Shown here piece by piece: positions 36,401-48,800 of a DNA stretch of 64,000 nucleotides (within the stretch, counting starts at the first letter, position 1; each line of letters begins with the position of its first letter). Source of the stretch: Biscogniauxia marginata (lineage: Eukaryota > Ascomycota > Sordariomycetes > Xylariales > Xylariaceae); contig MU404143.1 in NCBI GenBank assembly GCA_022695795.1, positions 62,001-126,000 on the forward strand, written 5' to 3'. A program made the translations under genes and the position numbers. The notes beneath the pieces were generated by a model that worked only from the letters and a program-made list of their open reading frames with translations, did not search any database and had not been told where the DNA came from.

Positions 36401-36886
36401 GCTTTTTGCATGAGGAGCTAGGACTATAGGTACCCTTAGAGGCGATCTTCTACACATAACACACTCTCTTTGATCATAACTAGCCTTGTATTCATGGCTC
36501 TGCTTACTAGCATGTCCATTGCCCTGCTCCCAACGAAGCTTCTCATAAGATCTCACAACAAATGAATCCTCCTCACGACAGAGTTACCACATCTTCTATG
36601 TGTTGAAACATAGAATTATGAAGTTACTTGATTGAGTGAAGAGACTGTCTGGAGAGCATGAGAGTATACGTTCCTCGTATGGATGATGGTTGATAATGCC
36701 TTGCACCTGTACATGGCATTTGCCCCCTTGACACCTATTTCAGTACTGTATATCTCTGCTCGTGCCGTTCAATATCGACGACACCCCAAAGGGCGCCGCG
36801 CTTTGACTGATAAATCGGCTCTCGCCTAGGAACATTAATAGGGATTTACATATAAAATGAGGTTATTCAATTAATTAAAGTTATTA
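33488..36886. other. Gene-poor region upstream of the oligopeptide transporter
   Basis: About 3.4 kb with no recognised gene. The first few hundred bases left-adjacent to 33488 should be the transporter promoter. Short frames are scattered and share no protein signature. A simple repeat built on 'gtaggcaggtaggtaggca' and 'gatatgatatgatatatga' lies at 35690-35750. AT content rises sharply from 36840. Confidence 0.5.
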
Positions 36887-37245
36887 TTCATATATTATAT
36901 AAACGAGTAAATAAAACAAGCTTATAAATAAAATTGTTTTTTATATAAAATCGGCTTTTTTTAATATTAATAACTTTATTAAAGAAAAATCGAAAAAATC
37001 GAAATTTAAATATATGAAAAAAAAAAACCCCGGTATAATAATTTATAATTTTTATTTTTATTTTTCGCGTTTTCTTTTTACATATTTTAGTTATTATTAT
37101 TTTTCTTTTAGTTAATTTATTTAAATATTTATATAAAGAAAAAGGTCCGATATTTTCCCGACTTTTTTTAATGAAGTAATTAATATTTAAAAAAAACATT
37201 TTATTTATAAGCTTATTTCGTTTATTTATCTATATAATACGTTAT
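36887..37245. mobile_element. Foldback MITE, copy 3 (heavily decayed)
   Basis: About 360 bp bounded by inverted ends: the left 'tatattatataaacgagtaa' and the reversed right 'acgtattatatagataaat'. Both arms then run into 'aaacaagcttataaataaaa' or close variants, the same order of blocks as the MITE at 59183-59595. The inner arm 'tatataaaatcggctttttt' also matches. A minus-strand frame inside it is a by-product of AT-rich sequence, not a gene. AT-rich flank continues to about 37390. Confidence 0.7.
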
Positions 37246-37740
37246 ATTTATAATATTATAATTATATAATTATTAAATATTAAATATCATATTACTTTTT
37301 AATAAACCTCGCTTTATATTAAAACATTTTTAATGTTTATTAAATTGTTTATTAGTTTATAAATAATAATTAATAAATTTATTTAACAAAAGGCGGTAAA
37401 TTTCGATCAAAGAAACTTAGAACGTGGCTTAAACATTAAAGAAGCTTTATAAAGGAATCGTTCTTTAACTGTATTAATCTACCTCTTTATAATCTCAAAG
37501 ATAACTGCATTGAGCAAGAGTAATCCCCGAAGATAAATTAAATCCTTCGCCAGCGTTGCATTGATTTTGATTTTCTTCAACCTTTGAAGCACGTACTCTT
37601 TCCAAACCCGGCTACGAGATAGCCAATTTAGCCAACCGGCCCAGATACTCTTACAGGCAAGTCCTCCTAAATTCAGCACACCACAAGCTTTTCAGAAACG
37701 GAGCAAGCTGGCTTGCCAATATAACCAATATCTATTCAAA

Positions 37741-38874
37741 ATGTTGTTCAACCCAGAATCAGCACCATTCGTACCAACTTTCCCCTCCTTCTCCAAAGAA
37801 CATATCAAAGGTCCCCTATTGGACCCGGAACCAGATGTCACCACGAAATCCCAGCCCCAATCAATTAATAGCCAGCACGAAGTTACTAGATTTTGTCAAG
37901 CAATTTTCTTGTACTATGCATGCGGATGTCGTACCAAGGAGCCCGTATACTGTTGTAAGCCGATCCCTCATTCATATTCTTCAAGTACTCCTGTTGCCTC
38001 AAGATACAATCCATGCGACCATGAAAACATCACGCTAGTAGTTGGCAGTCTACCGTTATCGTGCAAGGATTCAGTTGGTCTCTCTGAGGCCTGTATGGCC
38101 GAAGATCCAGCGGCAAGAGGATTCCTTCGTGAGGCTGACACCGCAGACAAATTGGAGACACTCTTAGTTCTTGGTGAGTGCCCCAAGTCAGACCTAGGAG
38201 CCGCTTTACCGCTCACGGTGGGGAACGGGTCTCTATCACTGGAAGGTGAGATCCGTAACCACTATCAACAAAACCGGAACCCGAGTACTCTCAAGCCATT
38301 ATTGGTTTCCCAGACGCCTACAAGCTCCCATGATCAGGTTCAGAGACGGCTAGAAGAGGAGGAGCTCCCCGGAGACAAGCAAGAGCGGAAAGAGAAAGAT
38401 AGCTCGCCTATAGATATGGACGTCGATACCAATACAGGGATTGAATCCGACACAAACTCCATTGACAATCAATCGATCGAAACTGACGATGACCGAGAAG
38501 ATTTCGACAGTGAGTCACAAGCTTCTGAAGGCAAGTCTAAAGAATCCGAAGGCGAACCAGAAGAATCTTACCAGGAAAGTGAAACGCAAAATATGATGGT
38601 GCGAGATCTCACGAGTGATTATAGGGACAAGTGCGATCTTGATAGCGCCAGTACGGAATTAGTCGTCGATACAGGAAACGACGAAGATGTCACCTTGGAA
38701 GTGGAAACGCCCGACAACGCAGACTATACCATTGATGATGTCGATGGAGTTGCCATAGACGTGATCGATTTCCTGGATAAGAGCGAATTTCATAGCGAAC
38801 CCCGTGATGAGTACCAAGACGAACGGAAATCGACAGAGGGCTTTTGGAAAAAGCTTTCTTTCCGGGTATGGTAA
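37741..38874 (+). CDS. Acidic hypothetical protein with a Cys-rich N-terminal segment
   Basis: A single open frame of 377 residues from ATG 37741. I recognise no named family. Residues 50-92 contain a Cys/His cluster ('FCQAIFLYYACGCRTKEPVYCC...CDHE') of the kind seen in many fungus-specific short proteins, possibly metal-binding. Residues 200-290 and 320-360 are strongly acidic and Ser/Glu-rich, likely disordered. The C-terminus ends in a short basic-aromatic 'FWKKLSFRVW'. There is no signal peptide or membrane segment. It lies 350 bp right of AT-rich repeat DNA and upstream of a broken kinase gene. Codon use and lack of stops suggest it is real and intact. Confidence 0.6.
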   Translation: MLFNPESAPFVPTFPSFSKEHIKGPLLDPEPDVTTKSQPQSINSQHEVTRFCQAIFLYYACGCRTKEPVYCCKPIPHSYSSSTPVASRYNPCDHENITLVVGSLPLSCKDSVGLSEACMAEDPAARGFLREADTADKLETLLVLGECPKSDLGAALPLTVGNGSLSLEGEIRNHYQQNRNPSTLKPLLVSQTPTSSHDQVQRRLEEEELPGDKQERKEKDSSPIDMDVDTNTGIESDTNSIDNQSIETDDDREDFDSESQASEGKSKESEGEPEESYQESETQNMMVRDLTSDYRDKCDLDSASTELVVDTGNDEDVTLEVETPDNADYTIDDVDGVAIDVIDFLDKSEFHSEPRDEYQDERKSTEGFWKKLSFRVW

Positions 38875-39069
38875 ACCATCTACTAACGAGGATTGGCTTT
38901 AGAGCTTGTGCTAGGATTCATTGTTGTTGGGTCTGGCTTGATGTTCATAGTATCGTGCTATAGATAAATAATACGTCGCAGCTTTTTCGTCCTACTTGAT
39001 AGTAAACTAATTCGCATAGTTCATAATGTAAGTTCTCAAATGTAGCGATCTCGAGAGCAATCATCCTTA

Positions 39070-40635
39070 CTACATCAACTGTTCATGGAGTCGCTTGCCT
39101 AGGCTATCCGGCCTGCATCCCTTTTCGATAGCCTCAACCCAGCTCTCCACTAGATCGTAAGCAAATTCATTATCGCAATTCTGCACGGCAGCTTCGTAAT
39201 CCCTTAAGTCTCTAGCGTCACTATTTGCCCATGCCTCCACAAAAGCAGGGCATTGGTATACCATCTCCTTTACGAACAACTGCCGGAGCCGAGTCGTTTC
39301 GTATTGCTTCAGGTCCCTCCAATAGGTTGTTTCTAGCTCACACCGGCCTTCCGTTCCAGTATCGAGGTAGCGTATCATGATTGGCTCGGTGTATCAGTCA
39401 TTCGACTGCTGTAAGAAGGCTGGGAATTGACAAGCCTCGTGAAGAGGCAGGCAAGAAACGCACTGCCAGTCCAGGACACCACATAATATTCCATTCTCGT
39501 CAACGAGGATATTGTCTAGGGAGATATTGTCGTGCCAGAGCATAGTGGGGGCTGGAGTCTTTTCTTTTTGGTTCTCATCCGCCGCCCTTGCTTGGTAGGA
39601 AGATTTAGGTGACGAAAAGAATCGATCTTCGAGCGCCTCTACTCGCTCGATAAGTGCCAGCATCCTCTCGATGATTCTCCGGTCGCCCACATTTTCCAAG
39701 TCCTGCATTCGTGTCATGAGGTCGGAATATGAAAGACGTAGACGGCTACTTGTCCATTCGGAGGCATGAAAGAAAGGCCCGCGGCGGTGATCGAAACAGG
39801 CGCGCTCTCCCTAGAAGAACGCCATGCATGCCATTTCACCAGTCTGGGGTCCAGTGATGGGAGTGGTCGGAGAGGCTGGGTAAATGTTGCCGATTCCTCC
39901 GCGAAACTGCTTCTCGAAAGCTGAAGCAGCATATGCTGCAATTTGTTGGACAATGCGCTCTTTCGCTCCGAAGCTAGTTTCTTTCCAACATTGCGAAAGA
40001 GGAATTCCATCCATTTGACTCATGAGGATCCACTCAAAACTAAGAGGGTTTCTCTGCGAGGAATCGTAGCACTCCACACGTGGGACAGGTAAATTGGTGT
40101 TTTGGTGTATCCAGGCTAACGTGGCAACCTCACTCGTGGTCTGGGTGGTCGAGCAAACGGGGAGAGAGATTCGCATGACGAAATGCTGCTGATCGTATGA
40201 GACACGATAGAGCTTGCTGTAGGTCCCATCATGCATATGTTCTACATGAAATATCTTCTCAGGACCGATCGTCTTCTTGAGCATTGCAATAATAGATTCG
40301 GTTGTTGGCTTTGCAGTCCATTCCGGCCGAAGGGATAAACCGTCCCGAACCCATTTCAGGCCATAGTTTGGGTTGTATTGGCATGGATCTATCGTGAACG
40401 TAGAAGCGGGAGTTTCCGATGTCTCTGTATGAGGTTGAGCTGTATCCGGATAACTACTTTTGCAAGCACCTCTGGGCGATGGTGTTTTGGAACTGGAGAG
40501 GTCGCCAAAGTCGAATTGCAAGTCGGAGCATTCGAACAATGAGTCGTAGGAGGACGAGCGGCTCTGTCTGTTCCTTTCTACGGAGGAATCGCCGGGACTG
40601 CCTTGTATTCGTATGTCATCAACTTGTGAAGTCAT
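39070..40635 (-). pseudogene. Aminoglycoside-phosphotransferase-like kinase, broken by two nonsense codons
   Basis: One continuous minus-strand frame of 522 codons from ATG 40635 to the stop at 39070, interrupted only by TAG at codon 275 (39813-39811) and TGA at codon 414 (39396-39394), without frameshifts. Homology continues through both stops. Residues about 95-250 are the APH N-lobe ('HDGTYSKLYRVSYDQQHFVMRI', read as two parts, and 'PVPRVECYD'). The catalytic loop 'HDNISLDNILVD' and the metal-binding 'GVLDWQ' lie between the stops. The TAG falls in 'MAFF*GER', where family members usually have Trp; TGA in 'SND*YTE' would suit Arg CGA. Both are C-to-T/G-to-A changes, as RIP makes. No splice pair removes the TAG (the only GT-AG around it would be 29 bp). 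A readthrough product is possible but unlikely. Confidence 0.8.
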
Positions 40636-41725
40636 CTTCAGCTAGATCGGTGGATTGTATGCATATTTATGGGACGAGTTTCCTGTTCAGTTGTCTAGGA
40701 AGGGGATATGCAAGTGGGAGAGGCTAACTCGGCAGCCAATAGAGGGCGGAAGAGAAGGGGAGATTTGAAAATATAAGTTTACCTATGTAAAGGGACCATG
40801 GAAACCATGTTAGCGAAGAATAGATATTGTGTAAATATATATATACCTTGGAATAGGAGTCTGACCTCTCGGCAGCAGCGTCCAACTTCCGCATTCAAGA
40901 AAACCGGTGACCTGTAAGCGCCCTACGTCTTTAAATATGCAATTTTATTGTTGGAAGAGGTGGTCGTTTTTTTCTAATTAGTAGCTATGCAACCGACCAA
41001 AACTAGGCCTCTGAACACAACACTATTTTCTAGATACGACATGATTGATGCCTTTTATGGTACAAAATTTGTGGACATTATTTATTTACATGACTTCTCG
41101 CATGTAATCTCCAGCTCTAATAATAACTTGTATATTTGGGAGGGGGGGGGCACCAGCCTTTTGTTCCTTCGGTTAGGTACTGTCTGTATGTGATGCTATG
41201 TATGAGATGTATACTAAGCAATTTCCGTAGGACCGGAGGGAAGCTTAGGTAATGCTTCACATTTATGTAATGTTCCCGTTTTAGTGGGGCTGGAACTCCG
41301 GGCTTTCCCCGATGTTGCACTGAAGCAGTAAAGGCTTCCGGCATCTAAGCCCTAAACGGTATAGCGTCGCAGAATTCTCGACAGCGCTTCCGTCGGGTCT
41401 CGCGAAGGTAGTAGGTACATACCTAGGTAGGTAGGTACCTACTTGAAGTATAATTCATTGAATTAAACCCACATTCTCCGGTCCTCGATTTACACGCCTC
41501 TTTTCTTTTTTTTTTCTTTTTTTTTTTCAGTGCTTCATCAATCTTTCTTGCCCCTCCACCCTCCCCAAAGTGGTTTTTTTCTTCCAATATTTTCAGATTC
41601 TCTTGTAGAACCATACACTCCTCCAACTTCGCTCTCTAGTTCCCTCTCATCTAGACCTGGGGGGCTTTTGAAATCTGCTGGCCACTTTTATTAGAAAAAC
41701 AAAATAAAATAAAAGGTCATTCATC
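40636..41725. other. Intergenic region upstream of malate dehydrogenase
   Basis: About 1.1 kb. TAGGTAGGTACCTAC-type motifs cluster at 41405-41445 and a pyrimidine-rich stretch (C/T runs) lies at 41490-41600, just upstream of the malate dehydrogenase start, as is common in promoters of strongly expressed fungal genes. No gene recognised. Confidence 0.5.
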
Positions 41726-42954
41726 ATGATTCCCGCGAGAGCTGTTTTCGGTGGCATCCAACGCCGAGCCTTCTCTGCTTCGGCGCGAAATGTAAGTCAA
41801 CGATGGCCCTTCCCCCCCCCCGCCCCCATGGCATGCTTGATATACTAACTCCGTCTGTTCTATATCTCAGCTCTCCAAAGTCACTGTTCTTGGAGCTGCT
41901 GGAGGCATTGGTCAGCCTCTGTCGCTGCTCCTTAAGCTCAACCCCAGAGTTACTGAGCTCGCCCTGTACGACATCCGGGGCGGTCCCGGTACGTGTTCCT
42001 CTGTCTAAGATGCCAATACCCGGTAGTTATTGATGCTCAATGGGCTTCACCTTGCCAATTGACTTGTGATTGCCGAGCCTGGTATTCGAGGCTAACTGGG
42101 GAAATTCCCTCACAGGTGTCGCCGCCGACATCTCCCACATCAACACTAAGAGCGTCGTCAAAGGCTACGACCCCACGCCTACAGGCCTCGCCAACTCCCT
42201 AAAAGGTAGCGATGTCGTCCTCATTCCCGCTGGTGTCCCCCGCAAGCCCGGCATGTCCCGTGACGACCTCTTCAACACCAACGCCTCTATCGTCCGCGAC
42301 TTGGCCAAGGCGTGCGCTGAGTCCTGCCCCGAAGCCAACCTTCTTATCATCTCCAACCCCGTCAACTCCACCGTCCCCATCTGCGCCGAGGTCTTCAAGG
42401 CCCGTGGCGTCTACAACCCCAAGCGCCTCTTCGGTGTCACTACCCTCGATGTCGTCCGTGCGAGCCGCTTCGTGAGCGAGATCAAGGGTTCCGACCCCAA
42501 GGACGAGAAGATCACAGTCGTTGGTGGCCACTCGGGTGTCACCATCGTCCCGCTCTTCAGCCAGAGTAGTCACCCCGACCTGTCCTCCAACACCGAGCTC
42601 ATAAACCGCGTCCAGTTCGGCGGTGACGAGGTTGTCAAGGCCAAGGATGGTGCTGGTTCTGCTACTCTGTCGATGGCTATGGCCGGTGCTCGCATGGCCG
42701 AGTCTGTCCTCCGTGCTTCCCAGGGAGAGAAGGGCATTGTCGAGCCCTCCTTTGTCGATAGCCCGCTATACAAGGACCAGGGCATCGAATTCTTTGCCTC
42801 CAAGGTCGAGCTGGGCCCCAACGGCGTCGAGAAGATCCTACCGGTCGGCGAGATCGATGGTAACGAGCAGAAGCTCCTCGAGGCCTGCCTCGGTGACCTG
42901 AAGAAGAACATTGCGAAGGGTGTTTCTTTCGTTGCCGCGAACCCTGCGAAATAA
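41726..42954 (+). CDS. Mitochondrial malate dehydrogenase
   Basis: Three exons: 41726-41791, 41871-41988 and 42116-42954, giving 340 residues. Exon 1 encodes only the mitochondrial presequence ('[20 protein letters not shown]'). The Rossmann NAD site '[17 protein letters not shown]' begins near residue 27. Substrate Arg residues lie in 'VPRKPGMSR' (104, 110), the Asp173-Arg176 pair in 'TLDVVRAS', and the catalytic His200 in '[10 protein letters not shown]'. It interconverts malate and oxaloacetate with NAD in the TCA cycle and malate-aspartate shuttle. The C-terminal 'ANPAK' lacks a peroxisomal SKL, which fits the mitochondrial isoform. Introns are 79 and 127 bp. Codon choice is C-ending and biased, typical of high expression. 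Confidence 0.97.
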
Positions 42955-43342
42955 ATGTCTTGTGAGGAAGAAAAACTTTCGAGCATCGAGCTTAGCGGGC
43001 TCTTTGGGCGCTAGTCGAGAAACTTGAGGGCAAAGAGAAGAGAAAGTCGGCTAGCCGCTTGCTTGGATGGAGAGCTTATCTTTTCCCATAGGTCTGTAGG
43101 CCGGCTTGGTTGTCTTTTGTGTTGCCTGTCTCATGGAGTGAAAACACAAGACTTCGTTGAGTTGGCAAACTGTATGATATCAAAGCTTAAGATACCATCC
43201 CCTACTACTATTTTCTCCGCCAGTGCTAGTGTATGGCTGTACCTGCTTGCTTCTATCTTATCCCGGCCTTCGAATCGTGTAACTAAGAGTAGCAATATGA
43301 CCGTACGTTCGACATGACCCATCTTATAGCGGCATCATTATG

Positions 43343-45273
43343 TTACTGCCCGCTTGTGTTCCGGCGACTTCTCAATATCTCGGGCTTGCCCACGATCGCC
43401 TCTAATGCTCTGGCTAAACCCGCCTCGTCATACCTCAGCATCCCATCTACCCTACGCCCGTACACCCGTATACAGTCAATGCCCAGTGCAGCTAGCTCCT
43501 CCTTCTGCACCTTAGGCACCCCTTCACCTTCTAGGTAGATGAGGTGCGTGACGTACGTTCTCACTTCCCCTAGGTGCTTCTCCTTCTCGCCCTTCTCGTT
43601 ACCCCACCCGGAAAAGTGGCTCTGGCTCTCGGCAGCCGCCCGCGCGATAGCCCGGACGAAGTCCGCCGCCGTCAGCGGGGCTGCGGCCGGGCCAGTTTCC
43701 CGGTCGACACTCGAGTTGAGAATCAGGATCTTGGGCCGAAGGCGCCATCCACCGGCGGCGATGGCGGCGCCGACCCCGCGCAGCACGAGACTTGGCACCA
43801 GCGACGTGTACAGGCTGCCGATGCTATAGATGATAGCACTCGCGCCCCCGAGCGCCGATACCACTTTAGCGTTCGCCAGCGGCCAAATCTCGTGTCCGTA
43901 CGGGTTGATGTACCAGATGCGCTCGATGCGCGCCGGGAGGTCTTGCTCGCCCTCACTCCCGCTTCCGCTTCCGCCTCCGTCTTCGCCCCCCGACCCTGCT
44001 CCATCGCTAACGCCGCCGCCCTTGCTAAAGTTGATGTACTGTTTGCGCAGCGACGGCAGAGACCCCGGCAGCGTGGCATCCTCGATGCGGTCATGCGCCT
44101 CCGTCTCCCGCTGCAATTTGTCTTGCTGGTACTGGCGAAATGCGCACTTGCCCGTGCTCATGCTCAGCGCCGGGTCATCCGGGAGCGCTGTCGGTGCCGA
44201 CGGGTGCGATATCGCATTCTGTCCTGTGATCTGTGACCCGTCGGCCAGGCTCGCTGAGATATGGTGCGTGAAGTTGCTATTGATGGCTGGCAGGGCGCTC
44301 ACCGTCGGCGGAATGCCACAGATGGCCGAGAGCAGGTAGATGGCCGACTCGAGGGAGCCCGTAAATACCCGGCCCCTGTTAGGAAAAGATGCGAGATTTA
44401 TCTATCAGTTTCGTTACCATCGGGCTTTGACGGAAGAATAAGAACCCAACCCCCCCCCCTCCCCGGCCCTCTGCTTTCTCCTTTTTTTTTTTGACTGCGT
44501 GGCACGAGACTTACGCCCGATGTAAAAAGAAAAGAAGAGGGAGGAAGAGCGGTAGGGATTTAGAGCTGTCCTTACCCGGTCAGGAATAGGTTTCCAATGC
44601 TAGCCTTGGAGAAGTTGAACACGGAGCTAGGTCTAGCACGCTTGACGATCTCAAGGTTCATAAGGTTGAAGATGGACCGGATGAGCTCCCGCTTCTCGCT
44701 AGCGATATTGCTCCAGAGCTCATCCCGCCCCTCGACGATGTCCAGCCATTGGGACCGCGCCTGTAGCGGGTCGGACGACAGGCGATGGTTGAAGAGCTCC
44801 TTGATGGACGCCCGCTCCGCGTCAGTCTTCGAGTCGGGGATCAGTCGGACCAACCTGCCTATTATGCTAAAGTGTCAGCAAACTCAAACAAACCCAGCAT
44901 ACTAACGTGCTTTCACTGATGCCTAGCAGGACTCTACAGAATAATCGTGGGGCTTACTGCGAATGTCGCCAATGCCTATTTCTCAACCAAGTAACATGTT
45001 ACCCCTCATTGTCAGCTCTCAACCTCTGCCAAACAATAATACGGTGCAGATAAGAGAGGGGGGTTGAGTGTAATCGAGAGAAGTGCTTTCCGTACCGGGA
45101 CCGCCAAAGACACGTATCAGCTCTGAAGAGCTCCCACCGTTGTCACTGATAGGTATGATATAGCTGAGCGAGCAATCCCGACTATTTCGGAGTTCCTCAA
45201 ACACGTCGACTAAGCTATTGGTCGCCGTTCCACCACCAAACACCACGATGCCTCTTGGTCTCGTAGTATCCAT
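43343..45273 (-). CDS. CofD / UPF0052 family protein
   Basis: Four exons, minus strand: 45273-45096, 44975-44958 (18 nt), 44858-44576 and 44375-43343; phases close to 503 residues. The N-terminus 'GIVVFGGGTATNSLVDVF' and 'ISDNGGSSSELIRVFGGPGI' (joined at the microexon, then 'GDIRSRLVRL') are the nucleotide-binding signature of the CofD/YvcK group. The later 'NFSKASIGNLFLTGGRVF' and 'AIIYSIGSLYTSLVPSLVL' are further conserved blocks. Residues about 265-285 form a Gly/Ser-rich linker. Bacterial relatives are 2-phospho-lactate transferases (CofD) or YvcK gluconeogenesis regulators; the fungal role is unknown. It is convergent with malate dehydrogenase, the ends 389 bp apart. Confidence 0.9.
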
Positions 45274-45832
45274 GTTGTGGCCTTAACCAACGGTTGGGTG
45301 TATTTTACGGAGCAGAGGAACAGGTTTAGAAACGACAGTGATGGGTGCCTAGAGCGAATTGATCCAGCTGTTCATTTCATTTCACTTCCAAGTGGTTTGT
45401 CTTTTCGAAACTTCAAAGCCACGTGGCTAGTTATGGCATATCCTCAACCCAGGGGGTTGTCGCAAGGGTTGAGCTAGATCGAGTAATAAGGTAGAGTGGG
45501 TGGTATGGAGTCAGGGGAGGTTTAGCCAATCTTCCATCTTCCGATGTTTGCCCGGTCGGTTGGAGATGGATGCGTACGTCGACAGTCCGTCAGATTCAAT
45601 GATCCAGACAACAAAATTATATGCAATTGCTACGGTAAAGTGGCAGAAGTATCATTTCCAAGACATCCTTCACACGCGCATGCACACATACTAGGAATAA
45701 GATTAGAGACTTGTCAATTCCAAGCTACACCATTTATCTCTAGATACAGTAGTCTATACATCATCATCGGCCTAATTCTCACGTAGGTGACGCCGTCCTC
45801 TAAGCCAAAAGTATACTAGGAGATTTCGTCAT
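45274..45832. other. Spacer between the CofD-like gene and the P5A ATPase
   Basis: About 560 bp holding the CofD-like promoter (45274 upward) and the 3' UTR of the ATPase. No gene recognised. Confidence 0.5.
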
Positions 45833-48800
45833 CTATCTTGCCGCTTGAGCTTGAATACGATTAGCCTCGCTCCATTCGAGAATTTTCCGTCTACTCTCCT
45901 CGAGCTTCCTCTCGAACTCCTCCACCTTCGCCAGCCGCTTTCTCTCTTCCTCTGCATCTTTTAGAGCCTTCTCAGCTTCCTTTCTTATCCTCTCACGTTC
46001 TAGCTGTTCAGCGCGCCGGAGCGCGATGTCTCGGGGTCGGTAGTCACTGAAGAGTCGCTTGAGCACTACCTCAATACACCAGCAACCAAAATAGTCAAGA
46101 ACCATAACCGCCGTCATCGTCGTTTTGAACTCGTCTGTGAACTTTACGAGCTTCATTTGTTCGTTAAGCTCTGGGATAAATTCGGTCGAGCAGGAAAAGG
46201 CGATGGCAGTGACACCGATAATGCCATAGAACATGCCTCGATTCTCGGAAAGAGACTCGCGGAATGGCCTGCCTTGGTAGTTCACAGCGAAAGTAGATAT
46301 CTGCTGGATAAGTTGGAGAAGGTACACGGCACTGTTGAGAAGCGAAGGCTGAAATTCGGCTTCCAAATCGACAACCTCCGAACGTCTATAACAATTATTA
46401 GCAGGTATATCATGGACACAGAAACGCTTAGTTGACTTACGGCTCGAGTTTGTCACAGAACCGAGCAACATAAATTAAAGTTGCGATATGAACGGCAAAT
46501 TGACCAAGTATAGACCCGATGATATAGATGTTGAAAATATTTGGCTGAGGTCGCTCCTTGGACAAGCCCTCAACAGATCGAGCTCGCGAAATAGAGAGGA
46601 AGCACACACTCATGAGCATTCCGCTGATAGTGATTTGTCCGTCCCCAAATTTGATTCCTTCAAGGTAAAGAACACTGAGGCTATATGCGCTAATGAGACA
46701 ATTGAGGGCCAGGATCTTGTACATCTGAATTGTCGCGACAAGGGTGCATCGACCTTGACGAATGATATTAGGGATCGCAATGACATTTCGCAATTTACTC
46801 GTGAAGGGTGCAGCAACTGAAGCATCGCCGAGTTTGAGCGTCGGGGGTTCATCATCACCAAGCTCCTGTTCCATCATAGCGCTAGTCATCTTGTCAGCAA
46901 AGCCGGCGGCCTTCTTCATCGACTCTTGCTGTCGCGCCATTCGAGGGTCATTGTTAACCAACTGTTGAGCAGAAGGAGTCGTGACCGTCTCCACATTGGT
47001 ACCGTTCAACCTAGCTAGTTCATGAACAGTGATGCCCTTCTTTTGTGACTCGCGTTCCATCGCCTTAAGATAGTGTGGATTGGATGGTCCAGGAGGAAAG
47101 AGGTGAGCAATCATCACAGGAACGGGTGGGGCAGGCTGGTTAAACCTCTTCATGAGATCGACTTGTTTTTGGTAGAGTTCTTTCATCTTAGCGTTTCGAG
47201 AATGCTCGGCGATTCTTGTCAAGTCTTCCTGGGTGCCATTGAGGAGTGCAATGCCAATGTGTGCCTGCTTTAGAGCACCAACATCATTGGTGCCATCACC
47301 AGCCATGAGTGTGAAATAACCCATATCCTTAAGCCCCAGTAGAATGTCCTCTTTCTGTTTCGGAGAAACGCGAGCATACACCCAGGTATAACGTAGCAGT
47401 GATCGCCAAGCGGATAGATTGCCTTTGAACTTGGCCAAAGCATATCCAGTGACGCAGATATCTTTCGACTCAAGAATTTTGGGATCAATCGGCTTAGACG
47501 TATCGACTTCAATGCTGATCATGTCGTCAACACTCCGCCAGACTAGCTTCTCGCCTCCGTCATTATGTTCTGGGGCATCAAGGATGAGAACGTCCCGGTC
47601 GACAATTTCAACCTCCCGTGCAACATGTACCGCCGTGAGCGGATTGTCCCCTGTAATCATGACAACCCGGTGACTGCTCTCGTTCAACATTTGCACAGCT
47701 TTCTTCGCATCATCTTTGAGGGGGCACTGGAGAACCAGAAATCCAGCAAAGGTAAGGTCAGCTTCAACCTTCTCACGCTTCAAATCATTGATCTTGCCAG
47801 AACCGAGTTCACCCTCAGTAGTCAACTGCTTATAAGCAAGGGCAAGAACACGGGAGCCCCGTCGGGTGAAGTACTTGTAGGTCTCTTCGTAGTCTGCAGG
47901 CACAGTGACAAGCATCTTCATAATGGTCTCTGGCGCACCTTTTACACCGACGAAAGTACCGCGCATCTTATTACCTGTCTTGAGGTCTGTAGCGTTGATG
48001 GTGGCAACTGAACTTTGGCGTTTCAGGGCGGAAGAGAATTGAAACCGGCGTTTGACTTGAACCATACCAGAAGTGCCACCAGCCGCTGTTACAGATGGCT
48101 TAGCTGTGAGGGTGTCATTCTTGCCGAGAGTCCATCCCAGAGAATTCAGAGTGGCTTTCTCCATAGGATCACCTACGATCTCACCCTCGTCGAGTTTGAC
48201 TAGAGCATGCGCTGACGCGAGCACAAGAGTTGTCTCCATGCCAGCTTCTTTGACCAGGGTCATGTGGCTGTGTGCGCCATCAGTTTCTCGAGGCGTGTCT
48301 GTACCAGCGTGGCCGAGGCCCAAACCGGCGATACCTTCGACAACCAGATCCTCGCCCGTCAAAGTCCCCGTCTTGTCGAAACAAGCAATATCTATACGAC
48401 CAGCAAATGGGATACGGAAGGGCTCAGTGCAGAAGATTGCGAACTTAGCTAGAGCTGCAAGGCTCGTATTGACAGCAAGACTAAGTTCCATGGGCAGCTC
48501 GGGAGGCACAACGCTCGTAACAATCAGGATGCAATCCAAGAGTAGTTTGGATCTCTTCCGGTCTTTCTTGACACCCTCGTCCCAGACATACCAAGAGGCA
48601 GCCAGTGCGAAAATCAGCAGGAACAGAATGAAGAGCAGCGCCTCAACGTTGTTTGCAGATACGCGCTCAGTCGAGTAGATCATGGTTCTGACTAGATTAC
48701 CCTGTGACGTCTCGAAACCGGTCTTTATGACAATAGCCATAGCGCCATAATCGGGAGCAGCGGGAACCCCTGAGGCCAGCTTTAGCTTCTCCTCTTCGGG

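Noticed and set aside
36888..37199. 103-codon minus-strand ORF
   Set aside because: It lies inside a MITE and consists of Lys/Ile/Asn/Phe-rich sequence expected from AT-rich DNA.
39811..39850. A small intron removing the first stop of the APH-like gene
   Set aside because: The only GT-AG pair around the TAG is 29 bp long, too short for fungal splicing, and conserved kinase sequence would be lost.
43574..44339. Long plus-strand frames opposite the CofD-like gene
   Set aside because: Shadows of the GC-rich coding strand; the minus-strand product has a clear family and exon structure.
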